Notes: generated by a model not told the origin, from the letters alone. 35,872 bases of DNA from Comamonadaceae bacterium (GCA_947447355.1 CANFJF010000038.1:1-35872), one strand, 5' to 3'; numbered from the stretch's first letter, positions 1 through 8,039 are shown. Program-made: numbers and translations.

Positions 1-617
1 TCCAGCAGATCGACGATCAACCACTTTTCATCGTAGCTACTGCCCGTCAGTTGGATGCCCAACTGCTCCCTGACAGGGCTGCGGCCCCCATCGCAGGCCA
101 CCAACCAATGGCAGCTGATGGTCTTGGATTTTCCGTCGTGCTGGAGCGTCAAGTGAACGGCTTCACCATCGTCCTGAAAGCGCAGCAGTTCATGACCGAA
201 CCAAATCGGCATGGCGTCGAAACGTTTCAATCCATCCCGAAGCTGACCCACCAGCAATTGCTGCCTGAAGGCATTGCGTTTGGGGAAACCGTGCTCCATG
301 ACACTCGGTTCAATCCGTGCAAACTCCTTGCCGCGCCAAGAGTAGTAATGCACACCATAACCCTGCACAACCTGCGGCAACACTTGGCGGATCAAGCCGG
401 TGGCCTGCACCGTTCGGAGGCTTTCGTCGTCAATGGTGACCGCACGCGGCTCGCCCACGGTGTTGTGACTCTGTTCGATCACCAAGGTTTTGATGCCTTG
501 AATGCCTAGCAAATTGGCCAGCATGAGGCCGGTCGGTCCGGCGCCCACAATGACCACGGGAAAATGAGTGTCACCGGCAAGCGCCGATATATTGTCAACA
601 GGTGAAGGGGCGTTCAT
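1..617 (-). CDS. FAD-dependent aromatic monooxygenase, MhpA/PheA-TfdB type (3' end outside window)
   Basis: N-terminal 205 residues of a group A flavoprotein hydroxylase, which uses NAD(P)H and O2 to hydroxylate a phenolic ring in the cytoplasm. I translated it from the minus strand, starting at the ATG at 617. The Rossmann FAD motif is VIVGAGPTGLMLANLL near residues 22-37, and the second FAD/NADPH motif is CDGGRSPVREQLG near residues 175-190, both in the positions usual for 3-(3-hydroxyphenyl)propionate hydroxylase-like enzymes. The C-terminal substrate domain lies beyond the left edge, so the substrate cannot be told. It starts 9 bases after the stop of the VOC dioxygenase gene, so the two are surely cotranscribed: hydroxylation to a catechol followed by ring opening is the natural reading. 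The opposite-strand open frame at 51-509 is a shadow of this gene. Confidence 0.85.
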   Translation of the reverse strand, partial: MNAPSPVDNISALAGDTHFPVVIVGAGPTGLMLANLLGIQGIKTLVIEQSHNTVGEPRAVTIDDESLRTVQATGLIRQVLPQVVQGYGVHYYSWRGKEFARIEPSVMEHGFPKRNAFRQQLLVGQLRDGLKRFDAMPIWFGHELLRFQDDGEAVHLTLQHDGKSKTISCHWLVACDGGRSPVREQLGIQLTGSSYDEKWLIVDLL

Positions 618-626
618 GATGATCCA

Positions 627-1457
627 CTAGCTACGCAAAATCGCTTTGCCCCAGACATTGAGGGTGCGCTCTTCATGCGGCCACTCGCCTGCCGCCCGGT
701 CGTTGGCGCAGTGTTCAATCTCAGACGAAATTTCGGCCAAATTACCGTCCGGATCTCGCACCATGAAGAAGACGTCGTTGCCAGGGCCGTGCCGACCAAT
801 ACCCCAAACGATCGGGACCCGAAGCGCCGCCATATGGTCGCCCCAAGGCTTCATGCTGGCCCAGTCCGGCGCCTCAAACGATTGATGGTCAAAGCAGGTC
901 ACCGGCGCAGAAAATAGCGCTAAGACATGGTGAAGACTATTGGTCCGTAAAAAGCAGGCCCGCAGCTCACATTGCTCATCTTTCACCGCATCGGACAAGA
1001 CGAAACCTAAGCTGTTGACGTAGAAGTCCATCATGGCGGGCAGCTTTGAAGTACGCAACGCGAAGTGTTGCAGCGCAGCAGGCGGGACAACCGTTGACGC
1101 CAGCCCTTGAACGCTATCGATAGGGGGGGTAAAAACTACCAGATTGCCGTCCGGGTCTTGCAAAGCCAGCGCATGCAGGGGATCGGTGAACGCACTGGGC
1201 AAAACCATATGTTTCAGACCTGCCACGCGGGCGGTAAAAGCCTCCCAAGCGCCATCAGTTTTCAACACAAAGTGCGCGTAGCGGAGTTGGTTGGCGGGGC
1301 CCATAGAGACTTCCAACTGCCGACCTACGCCAGAGCACAGGTAACCTTCCTTGGTGGGCGTCATCGCCATCTCATAAGTGGTGCTGTAAAAGCGCGCCAC
1401 CTTAAGGGGGTCAGGAGAATAAAGATGAAGTCGGTGAAGCGCAGCTTGAATTTCCAT
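627..1457 (-). CDS. Two-domain VOC/extradiol (catechol 2,3-dioxygenase-like) protein
   Basis: A 276-residue protein with two vicinal-oxygen-chelate domains. Counted against remembered XylE numbering (metal ligands H153, H214, E265; second-sphere H199, H246), this protein has H131 (LQHFAL), H177 (LHHVLAL), H191 (DHQSF), H223 (GRHGPG) and E242 (NLAEI), a near-constant offset of 22-23. All Fe ligands and both catalytic histidines therefore appear present. The conserved tyrosine of the extradiol signature (XylE Y255) is Met232 here. It most likely opens a catecholic ring by meta cleavage, but some VOC proteins of this type act on other substrates. It lies 68 bases downstream of SCO1 with no terminator visible between, and 9 bases upstream of the monooxygenase. 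No strong ribosome site precedes its ATG (only TGAGAG). Confidence 0.8.
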   Translation of the reverse strand: MEIQAALHRLHLYSPDPLKVARFYSTTYEMAMTPTKEGYLCSGVGRQLEVSMGPANQLRYAHFVLKTDGAWEAFTARVAGLKHMVLPSAFTDPLHALALQDPDGNLVVFTPPIDSVQGLASTVVPPAALQHFALRTSKLPAMMDFYVNSLGFVLSDAVKDEQCELRACFLRTNSLHHVLALFSAPVTCFDHQSFEAPDWASMKPWGDHMAALRVPIVWGIGRHGPGNDVFFMVRDPDGNLAEISSEIEHCANDRAAGEWPHEERTLNVWGKAILRS

Positions 1458-1525
1458 GATCTAGGCTCTCAGTGTGAGTCGGCGTTATGACTGCCGCTGC
1501 AGCCACCATGTCCATTACGCCATCA

Positions 1526-2143
1526 TTATTTCAACAGCAAAGCAACGTCAGACGCCAGTGCCTCGGCACCCGATCCGTAGCGCGTGTAAAGTCGCACACG
1601 GCCTTCAGGATCGAACACGTAACTACCCGCTGAGTGATCCATGGTGTAACTGCCAGCGGTCTTGCCTTCGCTCTTCTTGTAGTAAATCTTGAAGGCTTTA
1701 GCGACTTCGGGCAGTTGCGCCATGGTCGGTCGCAGAGCGACGAAACTCGGGTCGAAATTAGCCATGTAAGCCTTGAGCACTTCTTCAGTGTCACGCTCAG
1801 GGTCGACCGTGATGAAGATGCCCTGTAAGCGCTCACCTTGGCTGCCAAGTTTGCGTTTCACTTCGGCCAACTCGGTCAATGCGGTCGGGCATACGTCAGG
1901 ACACTGCGTGAAACCGAAGAACACCACCACGGCCTTGCCCTTGAAGTCCTTCAAGCTGCGAGTCACACCGTTGTGGTCTGTCAGGTTGAAGTCTTTGGCA
2001 TAGTCGGCACCGGTGATGTCGATGCTTTTGAACTGCAGTTTGTCAGGGCCACAGGCGCTCAGCGCTGCTGCGGCCAACACGGCGGTCACGGACTTCAGAA
2101 GGGTGCGGCGGCGACTCAACGTCGATAGGTTAATCAATGTCAT
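1526..2143 (-). CDS. sco1: SCO1/SenC copper chaperone for cytochrome oxidase
   Basis: A 205-residue SCO-family thioredoxin-fold lipoprotein that delivers copper to the CuA centre of subunit II on the periplasmic side. Visible features are a basic N-terminus, a hydrophobic stretch ending in a lipobox with Cys31 (LSAC), the copper motif CPDVC at 81-85 and the third ligand His170 in DHSAGSY. Its ATG overlaps the ctaB stop as ATGA, so it is translationally coupled as the last gene of the SURF1-ctaA-ctaB unit. Length and motifs are typical of the family. Confidence 0.95.
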   Translation of the reverse strand: MTLINLSTLSRRRTLLKSVTAVLAAAALSACGPDKLQFKSIDITGADYAKDFNLTDHNGVTRSLKDFKGKAVVVFFGFTQCPDVCPTALTELAEVKRKLGSQGERLQGIFITVDPERDTEEVLKAYMANFDPSFVALRPTMAQLPEVAKAFKIYYKKSEGKTAGSYTMDHSAGSYVFDPEGRVRLYTRYGSGAEALASDVALLLK

Positions 2144-3060
2144 ACGAGGTAATGGTCTACCAGCAAGGCGGCAAACAGCAAGGACAGGTGGATCAGGGAA
2201 AAGCGGAAGGTTTTGCGCGCCAACGCGTCAGAATATTCGCGCAGGAGCCGCCAGGCATACCAGCTGAAGCCGATGCTCAAAATCACGGCGGCTGCTAAAT
2301 AAAACCAACCGCTCATGTGAAACACAAAGGGCATCAGGCAGGCCGCGAACAAGACCAGCGTGTAGAGAAATATTTGTAAGCGCGTGAACTCATTGCCGTG
2401 CGTGACCGGCAGCATCGGCAGGCCTGACTTGCGGTATTCCTCGACCCGGTAAAGCGCCAGCGCCCAGAAGTGCGGAGGCGTCCACAAGAAGATGATGAGA
2501 AACAGAATCAGCGCTTCAGGCCCGACGCTGCCGGTCATCGCCGACCAACCCAGCACCGGCGGCATGGCGCCAGAAGCACCACCAATGACGATATTTTGCG
2601 GCGTCAGCGGTTTCAGAATGACGGTGTAGACCACTGCATAACCGACAAAGGTGGCAAACGTCAGCCACATGGTCAAGGGGTTCACCCAGACATACAAAAT
2701 CCACGAACCGACAGCGCACAGCAGCGCAGAAAAACCAAGCGTCAGCGCGTTGTTCAGCTGCCCTTGCGCGGTGGGACGCCACGCCGTGCGGCGCATTTTA
2801 GAGTCGATCTGTTGCTCCACCAGACAGTTGAAAGCTGCCGCTGCTCCGGCCACAAGCCAGATACCGGCACAGGCGATCAGGGCCAGTTTCGCGTCGGCCC
2901 AGCTTGGCACGCCTGGCACAGCCAAGACCATGCCAATGAGCGCGCAAAACACAATCAGCTGCACCACGCGCGGTTTGGTCAACGCATAAAACTGCGCCCA
3001 GCGCGAGACTAAGAAAGGCAGTGACGCACTCGGCGCTGGAGAGGGTTCAGTAGGATTCAT
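2140..3060 (-). CDS. ctaB: Heme o synthase (protoheme IX farnesyltransferase)
   Basis: A 306-residue polytopic UbiA-family prenyltransferase that converts heme b to heme o with farnesyl diphosphate, the first step to heme A. The first Asp-rich site is represented by N78-E82-D86 followed by SKMRRT, and the second by [19 protein letters not shown], close to the family pattern YRxDDYxxxxxPMLP. About nine hydrophobic segments fill the rest. The gene begins 19 bases after ctaA and overlaps SCO1 by four bases. No clear Shine-Dalgarno precedes the ATG, suggesting translation coupled to ctaA. Confidence 0.96.
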   Translation of the reverse strand: MNPTEPSPAPSASLPFLVSRWAQFYALTKPRVVQLIVFCALIGMVLAVPGVPSWADAKLALIACAGIWLVAGAAAAFNCLVEQQIDSKMRRTAWRPTAQGQLNNALTLGFSALLCAVGSWILYVWVNPLTMWLTFATFVGYAVVYTVILKPLTPQNIVIGGASGAMPPVLGWSAMTGSVGPEALILFLIIFLWTPPHFWALALYRVEEYRKSGLPMLPVTHGNEFTRLQIFLYTLVLFAACLMPFVFHMSGWFYLAAAVILSIGFSWYAWRLLREYSDALARKTFRFSLIHLSLLFAALLVDHYLV

Positions 3061-3079
3061 GCGGACAATCGTGAAGCAC

Positions 3080-4258
3080 TCAATTTTGGCGCAGATCTGG
3101 CCGCGCGGCGCGACGGCAAGAAAACAAAGCGCCGGTCAACACCACCACCAAGGCCGCAGCGCCGCCGGTGTGCGAAACCGCTGCAAACAAAGGCCAGCCG
3201 AGCACCACATTGCTGACACCCGTGATGAATTGCCACAATACCAACGCCAAGATCCAGTGCGCGTGCATGCGCATACCGGGCGCGCGATAAAGCTGGCGTA
3301 CCAGCAACAGCATTGCCGCAAACACCAGGTAAGCCGACAGACGGTGGACGTAGTGAACGGCGGTCAGTGCCTCGAAAGTGAAGTTAGCGTCGCCGTGCCC
3401 CGCGCCGAGCTCACGCCAGAGCGTGAAGCCCAGCCGGAAATCCATGGCCGGCCAGAAGGAGCCTTGGCAAGACGGGAATTCAGTACAAGCCAGCACGGCG
3501 TAATTGGTACTGACCCAGCCGCCCAATGCGATTTGCAGCCACAGCAGGACAAAACCCAACAGCAACAACAGCCATGTGCTGCGCGGCACGGCTACAACCT
3601 GCACATCACCAGCCGCCACCGCAAATCGTGCCGACTGCGCGCGCAACAAAGCCAGCAAGACCATGCCGCCGAGCAAATGCAGCGTGACGATGGCAGGGAA
3701 AAGCTTCATGGTCACCGTCAAAGCACCAAAAGCACCTTGCAGGCAAACCCACACCAAGGTCAGCGTCGGCCACCACGGTTGCAACACATCGGACGCGCTA
3801 GACCCGGCAGACGAGGCGACCGGTTCGCGCTGCAACCGAGCTTGCCGACGCGCCAGCCAAGTGACAGCAGTCAACGTCAATATCAGCACGCCAACGCCGG
3901 TCGCCAAGTAGCGGTGAATCATCTCGATCCAGGCTTTCGGATGCGTCACGGGCCCTGTCGGCATGACCGCTTGCGCTTGCGTGATGTCAGCGTGCGCGCC
4001 CAGCGGGCTGGCACTGCCGTAACAACCCGGCCAATCCGGACAACCGAGGCCGGAATCCGTCAGGCGCGTGAAAGCACCAAACAGCACCAGATCAAACGTG
4101 AGGAACAGCGTGACGAGCGTTAGCATGCGCAGCCGATGCGGCAGTGGTGCGTTGCGGCTGCGCAGCCAGACCCAAGCCAGCGGGCCAAGTGCCACCGTCA
4201 AGCCCATCAGCATCAGGCGAATGGCTGGACTGAGGTCGTAAAGGGCTTGTTCCGTCAC
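3080..4258 (-). CDS. ctaA: Heme A synthase (COX15/CtaA)
   Basis: A 392-residue membrane protein that oxidises the C8 methyl of heme o to the formyl group of heme A. The signature [19 protein letters not shown] is at about 61-79. Conserved heme-ligand histidines are visible at H115 (EMIHRY), H194 (VTLHLLGG), H305 (VHYVHRL) and H363 (AVSHTGG), two in each half, and there are cysteine pairs C73/C79 and C258/C264 in the periplasmic loops. The start ATG overlaps the stop of the preceding SCO-like gene (ATGA), so the two are coupled. Confidence 0.96.
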   Translation of the reverse strand: MTEQALYDLSPAIRLMLMGLTVALGPLAWVWLRSRNAPLPHRLRMLTLVTLFLTFDLVLFGAFTRLTDSGLGCPDWPGCYGSASPLGAHADITQAQAVMPTGPVTHPKAWIEMIHRYLATGVGVLILTLTAVTWLARRQARLQREPVASSAGSSASDVLQPWWPTLTLVWVCLQGAFGALTVTMKLFPAIVTLHLLGGMVLLALLRAQSARFAVAAGDVQVVAVPRSTWLLLLLGFVLLWLQIALGGWVSTNYAVLACTEFPSCQGSFWPAMDFRLGFTLWRELGAGHGDANFTFEALTAVHYVHRLSAYLVFAAMLLLVRQLYRAPGMRMHAHWILALVLWQFITGVSNVVLGWPLFAAVSHTGGAAALVVVLTGALFSCRRAARPDLRQN

Positions 4259-4965
4259 GGGCGACCTTCATTGTCCCAACTGCTGGAAGCGCGCAACAAG
4301 CGCTCGAGGTCGACTTTGGCTTTGGCCGCGCCGGCGGCATCCATCGCGGCCGGAAAACGCATCATCCAATTGCCCATCGGATCGACCAAGTACAAGTGAT
4401 CTGCCAGCTGCTGGCCGGGCGCGGCTTCGAGCCACTGCGTCAGATCACTCGGGTTGATGCGCAAGATCGTCGCACCCTTGAGAGCGGGCCCCAGAGCAGC
4501 TGGCGTGGGGACGTCGTCATTGACCAGCCAAATCCAATCCACACGTTCTTTCTCACGTCCCAAGGACTCCCGCAATTGCCGTTGAAAGTACAGGTGTTGT
4601 TGACACACAGCATCGCAAGCGCCACCGGCCACGCTGATCAAGAGCCATTGGTTTTTGAGCGACGTCACGGGCACCACGGCACCGCTGCCCGCCGTCACAT
4701 TGAAAGTCGGCAAGGGCCGCTGCGGCGTGATGAGTTCACCGTAATTGCGCCGTCCTTCCGGCCGCACCACGTAATACATAAAGTAGGAGGCGATGACAGG
4801 CGCCGCGCACACCAGCAAAATAATCAGCATCTTCAACCGCCCATTGGTATTGACCGGGGCGGCTTGGTCTGCACGCGGCAGTTCGTGCACCGTCAAACCC
4901 AGGGGCTGGTCCTGAAGGGCTTGGCTCTGCTCGGTAGATTTTGGCGAAGGTTTCTCAATGGACAT
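4255..4965 (-). CDS. SCO-like single-pass membrane protein with CxxxC motif, oxidase-cluster accessory
   Basis: A 236-residue protein with a cytoplasmic tail of about 43 residues, one membrane segment (about 46-67) and a periplasmic domain. I do not recognise a named family beyond the conserved hypothetical found at this place in Burkholderiales oxidase clusters. The periplasmic domain reads like a thioredoxin fold: WLLISVAGGACDAVC puts Cys117 and Cys121 in a CxxxC motif as in SCO1, and His190 (ADHLYLVDP) lies near where SCO proteins carry their copper-ligand histidine, although the His-to-DP spacing differs. It sits between SURF1 (9-base gap) and ctaA (4-base overlap). A role in CuA or CuB metallation, or in thiol reduction, is an inference. 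Confidence 0.75.
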   Translation of the reverse strand: MSIEKPSPKSTEQSQALQDQPLGLTVHELPRADQAAPVNTNGRLKMLIILLVCAAPVIASYFMYYVVRPEGRRNYGELITPQRPLPTFNVTAGSGAVVPVTSLKNQWLLISVAGGACDAVCQQHLYFQRQLRESLGREKERVDWIWLVNDDVPTPAALGPALKGATILRINPSDLTQWLEAAPGQQLADHLYLVDPMGNWMMRFPAAMDAAGAAKAKVDLERLLRASSSWDNEGRP

Positions 4966-4974
4966 GGTAGATCT

Positions 4975-5751
4975 TCAGACTTTTTTGTTGACTTGTTGCG
5001 TCGAACGACGCACACGGTACGGCAATATCAGCTGGAACCAGACGTACAGACCCAGCACCAAGGCGCAAAGTCCAAACCACTGAGCAGCGTAACCATAGTG
5101 TTTATCCACCCCGGTGTTGGGCGCGGCCCAATCGCGCTGTAGTCCATCACTGGCAGGATCAATTTGAATCACCAGCGCAACGATCAGCGGTAAGCCAGTT
5201 TCAGCAGCGAAAGCTGGAATGTCGAGATTTTGCCGGATGCTGCCGGTTTCAGCGCCTTTAAAGGCATATAACTTGGCAGGCGCGGGGGCCATTCGTCCCA
5301 ACAGCGTGACGGTTTGGTCCGGTGTTTCAATGGGGGCCAAGGCAGTACGGTCTTCGAAGTTACGTGGAATCCAGCCACGCTGCACCAACACGGCCCTGTC
5401 AGACCCCTTTAACAGCAAAGGCGTCATGACCCAAAAACCCGGTTTGGCGTTCATCGGGCGGTTGTCGAGGTACACCGTCTGTTGACTCAGCCAGCGGCCA
5501 GAAAGCTCAATTCGCCGGTCCACTAACTCAGCTGAAATCGCCTCTTGGCGCAACAGCAGCGCCGCATGACTCAATGGTGGCAATTCCTTTTTCTGATCGA
5601 GAGAGGCTTGCAGCGCTTGCTTTTGTGCCGCTCGACTAAGTTGCCACTGACCCAGCGAAAAAGTCAGTGCCACAGTGAGTAGCGCGGCCACGGTGACGAC
5701 CCAGAATCGGCCCGAATGTGCGGGTGCTGGAGTAGACGGATAATCAGCCAT
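4975..5751 (-). CDS. surf1: SURF1 family cytochrome oxidase biogenesis protein
   Basis: A 258-residue protein with the SURF1 layout: an N-terminal membrane helix (about 17-36) ending in the family motif LGQWQLSRAAQK, a periplasmic domain containing the YLDNRPMNAKPGFWV and VQRGWIPR segments, and a C-terminal helix preceded by DKHYGYAAQWFGL. SURF1 proteins help insert heme a3 into subunit I. It is the first gene of the SURF1 to SCO1 unit. Its start codon abuts that of the plus-strand twin-TM gene within CATATG, so its promoter must lie inside that gene or just beyond it. Confidence 0.93.
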   Translation of the reverse strand: MADYPSTPAPAHSGRFWVVTVAALLTVALTFSLGQWQLSRAAQKQALQASLDQKKELPPLSHAALLLRQEAISAELVDRRIELSGRWLSQQTVYLDNRPMNAKPGFWVMTPLLLKGSDRAVLVQRGWIPRNFEDRTALAPIETPDQTVTLLGRMAPAPAKLYAFKGAETGSIRQNLDIPAFAAETGLPLIVALVIQIDPASDGLQRDWAAPNTGVDKHYGYAAQWFGLCALVLGLYVWFQLILPYRVRRSTQQVNKKV

Positions 5752-5973
5752 ATGTCTTATCTCATTGCTTTCGCTTTTGTCGCTATTTTGGGCAGCTTAG
5801 CCAGCGCCCTTTACTTCATGATGAAAGATGGTACCGGCGGTAAAGCCAAGACCAGTCACATGGCTCGCGCCCTTGCCATTCGCGTCGGCTTGTCAATTCT
5901 TCTGTTCGTCTGCATCTTGCTGGCATGGAAGCTCGGCTACATACAGCCGACTGGACTACCTTCCGGCAGGTGA
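5752..5973 (+). CDS. Twin transmembrane protein (DUF2909-like)
   Basis: A 73-residue protein with two hydrophobic helices (about 3-24 and 44-64) joined by a short basic loop (KDGTGGKAKTSHMAR). It matches the small twin-TM family found beside oxidase genes in Burkholderiales; the function is unknown. I chose the ATG at 5752 over an upstream in-frame ATG at 5716 because the extra twelve residues are not family-like and would lie inside the SURF1 reading region. This is the only plus-strand gene in the oxidase cluster. The nearest ribosome-site candidate (CGGA, 11 bases upstream) is weak. It ends 37 bases before a strong terminator. Confidence 0.8.
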   Translation: MSYLIAFAFVAILGSLASALYFMMKDGTGGKAKTSHMARALAIRVGLSILLFVCILLAWKLGYIQPTGLPSGR

Positions 5974-6010
5974 ATCAAAGGGCGGTGATGCATGGCGGCC
6001 CTATGTGCAT

Positions 6011-6038
6011 AAAAAAAGGCCGCGATGCGGCCTTTTTT
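6011..6038. terminator. Bidirectional rho-independent terminator between twin-TM gene and coxC
   Basis: Seven A, GGCCGC, loop GAT, GCGGCC, six T: a perfect six-bp GC stem extended by A-T pairs, with a U tract in the transcript of either strand. It lies downstream of the plus-strand twin-TM gene and downstream of coxC on the minus strand, so it should end both transcripts. Confidence 0.88.
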
Positions 6039-6068
6039 GTTTCTTGGCGAAAGGTTGGCAAGTCATGA

Positions 6069-6083
6069 CGCTGCGATGCAGCG
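6069..6083. other. Second small hairpin behind coxC
   Basis: CGCTGC, loop GAT, GCAGCG: a perfect six-bp stem with the same GAT loop and shared GCGATGC core as the neighbouring terminator, but without a U tract. On the minus strand it lies between the coxC stop and the terminator, so it could protect the 3' end of the coxC transcript. It might also be chance. Confidence 0.4.
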
Positions 6084-6100
6084 CCCTCCCTGGCAACAAC

Positions 6101-6982
6101 TCAGAGCCAGTAAACCAAAATATAAAGACCCAGCCAGACTACGTCAACAAAGTGCCAGTACCACGCAGCACCTTCAAATCCAAAGTGTTTGTCTGCAGTG
6201 AAATGGCCTTTACCAAGACGCAAGGTGATGAACAACAGCATCAACATGCCAACAAACACGTGAAAACCGTGAAAGCCCGTCAGCATATAAAAAGTTGATC
6301 CGTAGATGCCAGAAGACAGCTTGAGATTCAGGTCACTGTAAAGGTGGGCGTATTCATAGCCTTGCACGAACAAGAAAACCAGACCCAAAAGCACAGTGGC
6401 CCACATGAAGCCAAGGGTGCGGGCACGGTTGCCCTCACGCAACGCATGGTGGGCAATGGTCAGCGTCACGCCAGAGCTGAGCAACAAGGCTGTATTAATG
6501 GTTGGCAACCAAAAAGGGCCAACTGTGCTGAAGGGCTCAACGATGCCGGCAGGGGAAGCTGTCGCACCAGCCGCCATGCTCGGCCAAACGGCCTTGAAGT
6601 CAGGCCACAGCAGCGCGTTCTCCAAGCTGCCGAGTGCAGGGATCGAGTGCGAACGAGCCCACCACAGTGCGGTAAAAAAAGCGCCGAAAAACATCACCTC
6701 AGAGAAGATAAACCAGCTCATGCTCCAGCGGAACGACATGTCAATCTTACGGCCGTAGCTACCGCCTTCGCTTTCACCCACCGCTTGGCTGAACCACTGG
6801 AACAACACGCCGAGAAAGAGGATCATGCCTAAGGTGAACGAGTAAACACCCCAGCCAATGCCGTTGATCCACTGGCCTGCGCCCAGAATCACGAAAAACA
6901 GGCCCAAGGCAGCCATGGCAGGATGACGGGATGGACCCGGCACGAAGTAATAAGGGGTTGACCCGTGTGTTGCTGAAGACAT
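6101..6982 (-). CDS. coxC: Cytochrome c oxidase subunit III
   Basis: A 293-residue subunit III of the aa3 oxidase, an integral membrane subunit that stabilises subunit I and its proton uptake. I use the ATG at 6982 (MSSATHGSTPYYFVPGPSRHP), which has an AGAGGA ribosome site six bases upstream. The open frame extends 31 codons further, but that part lacks family character and covers the leader hairpin. The typical subunit III segments GFHGFHVFVG and WYWHFVDVVWLGLYILVYW are near the C-terminus. It is the last gene of the structural transcription unit, with tandem hairpins behind it. Confidence 0.96.
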   Translation of the reverse strand: MSSATHGSTPYYFVPGPSRHPAMAALGLFFVILGAGQWINGIGWGVYSFTLGMILFLGVLFQWFSQAVGESEGGSYGRKIDMSFRWSMSWFIFSEVMFFGAFFTALWWARSHSIPALGSLENALLWPDFKAVWPSMAAGATASPAGIVEPFSTVGPFWLPTINTALLLSSGVTLTIAHHALREGNRARTLGFMWATVLLGLVFLFVQGYEYAHLYSDLNLKLSSGIYGSTFYMLTGFHGFHVFVGMLMLLFITLRLGKGHFTADKHFGFEGAAWYWHFVDVVWLGLYILVYWL

Positions 6983-7032
6983 CTCTATTCCTCTGTTCTC
7001 TCTAAAGTCTCTAATTTTCGAAAAATCTTTTA

Positions 7033-7055
7033 CCCCACACTGTTTGTCCGTGGGG
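7033..7055 (-). promoter_or_regulatory. Stem-loop in coxC leader (possible attenuator or processing site)
   Basis: On the minus strand CCCCAC and GTGGGG pair across an 11-base loop and are followed by TAAAAGATTTTT. It lies in the 99-base gap between DUF2970 and coxC, the longest gap in the structural part of the cluster. It could act as a partial terminator or an RNA-processing signal; no experimental basis. Confidence 0.3.
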
Positions 7056-7081
7056 CCATTTTTGGTACCGCTCAAGCCGGC

Positions 7082-7285
7082 TTACGTCGGCACGACCCAA
7101 TTCACGAACAAAACCAAAGCACCCACAAATAAAAATATAAACACCAGAGCGACTGCAATGATGTGCAAGGGGTTGAGCTTCTTGGCGTTTTGCTCGGAAT
7201 CTTTGCTGCCGCGCAGGCCTATAAAGGACCAAGCCACCGCCTTGACCGTGTGCAAAATTGTCAACGCAGTCGAACGGGCGCTCAT
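7082..7285 (-). CDS. DUF2970 family small membrane protein
   Basis: A 67-residue protein. The N-terminal half contains the family-like segment TVKAVAWSFIGLRGS, followed by a charged linker (KDSEQNAKKLNP) and one long hydrophobic helix (about 42-63). DUF2970 members are characteristically encoded between cox11 and subunit III in betaproteobacteria; their role is not established. The ATG overlaps the ctaG stop as ATGA, so synthesis is coupled to the copper chaperone. The shape resembles a single-pass subunit or assembly factor, but this is inference. Confidence 0.85.
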   Translation of the reverse strand: MSARSTALTILHTVKAVAWSFIGLRGSKDSEQNAKKLNPLHIIAVALVFIFLFVGALVLFVNWVVPT

Positions 7286-7914
7286 AGACCGACGACCTCC
7301 GGCTTGATAACCGCCGCAGCAGCGACCGGCTTCAAGGCTGACTTATCTTGGAAGCCAGCCGGTGCTACAGGTGTTTTGCCACCGACTTCAAAGAAGGTAT
7401 ACGAGAGGGTGATCGTGGTGACATCCTTGGGCAACTTGGTGTCAATCACGAAGGCCACCGGCCATTCTTTTTTCTCACCGGGTGCCAGGGTGTATTGGTT
7501 GAAGCAGAAACACTCCAGCTTGTTGAAATGGGCTGCAGACTGCCGCGGCGCATAGCTCGGAATAGCCTGCGCCGACATGACACGGTCTTGGACGTTTTGA
7601 AACTCGTACATGACCGTTGTGATTTCTCCCGGGTGCACCTGCAAGCTCCGCGTGGCCGGCTTGAAGTGCCAAGGACCGCGCGAATTGGCGTCAAACTCTA
7701 TGGTGATACTGCGCGTCTTATCGACCTGCGTATTGGCCGCCTGCGACGACGTAGCGCCTGGAATCTGTTTGTCACCCATGGCCAGGATGTTGATCCCGGT
7801 CATTTCGCAAATCGCGTTGTAGAGGGGTACCAGCGCATAACCAAAAGCGAACATGCCGAGCACGATGACGGCCAGTTTGCCCAACATTTTTGAGTTTTCG
7901 CGCGTGTTTGCCAT
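7282..7914 (-). CDS. ctaG: Cytochrome c oxidase assembly protein CtaG/Cox11
   Basis: A 210-residue CuB chaperone with one N-terminal membrane helix (about 11-30) and a periplasmic beta domain. Cys36 lies just after the helix (YNAICEMTG), and the copper-binding pair CFC is at 135-137 (LECFCFNQ), as in the family. I prefer the ATG at 7914. An upstream TTG at 7929 overlapping the previous stop is also possible, and no convincing ribosome site separates the two options. It follows the 37-aa gene and overlaps DUF2970 by four bases. Confidence 0.93.
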   Translation of the reverse strand: MANTRENSKMLGKLAVIVLGMFAFGYALVPLYNAICEMTGINILAMGDKQIPGATSSQAANTQVDKTRSITIEFDANSRGPWHFKPATRSLQVHPGEITTVMYEFQNVQDRVMSAQAIPSYAPRQSAAHFNKLECFCFNQYTLAPGEKKEWPVAFVIDTKLPKDVTTITLSYTFFEVGGKTPVAPAGFQDKSALKPVAAAAVIKPEVVGL

Positions 7915-7925
7915 AGCGTTCGGCT

Positions 7926-8039
7926 TCAACCGCGACTAAGCAAAATGGAGCGCGCCACGAAGCCGACGAAAAACACAAACGCGACCGTCGCCAGGATCAA
8001 ACCCAAGCGGCGGTTGCTCTTTTTTTGTTCAGTTGTCAT
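7926..8039 (-). CDS. Cytochrome oxidase small assembly protein (37 aa)
   Basis: A short gene found by translating the gap between coxA and ctaG on the minus strand. The product has a basic start (MTTEQKKSNRRLG), one hydrophobic helix (about 13-28) and ends ARSILLSRG. Size, topology and position match the small assembly protein annotated at this locus in other Burkholderiales. It begins 28 bases after the coxA stop and ends 11 bases before the ctaG ATG, or overlaps it if the TTG start is used. Its biochemical role is unknown; coupling to coxA and the CuB chaperone suggests an early step of subunit I maturation. Confidence 0.72.
   Translation of the reverse strand: MTTEQKKSNRRLGLILATVAFVFFVGFVARSILLSRG

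Noticed and set aside
3059..4123. 354-codon plus-strand open frame opposite ctaA
   Set aside because: Antisense shadow of ctaA: low-complexity, Gln/Arg/His-rich translation with no domain, while ctaA on the other strand has all heme-ligand motifs.
6983..7075. 31-residue N-terminal extension of coxC
   Set aside because: It covers the leader hairpin and lacks subunit III character; AGAGGA precedes the ATG at 6982.
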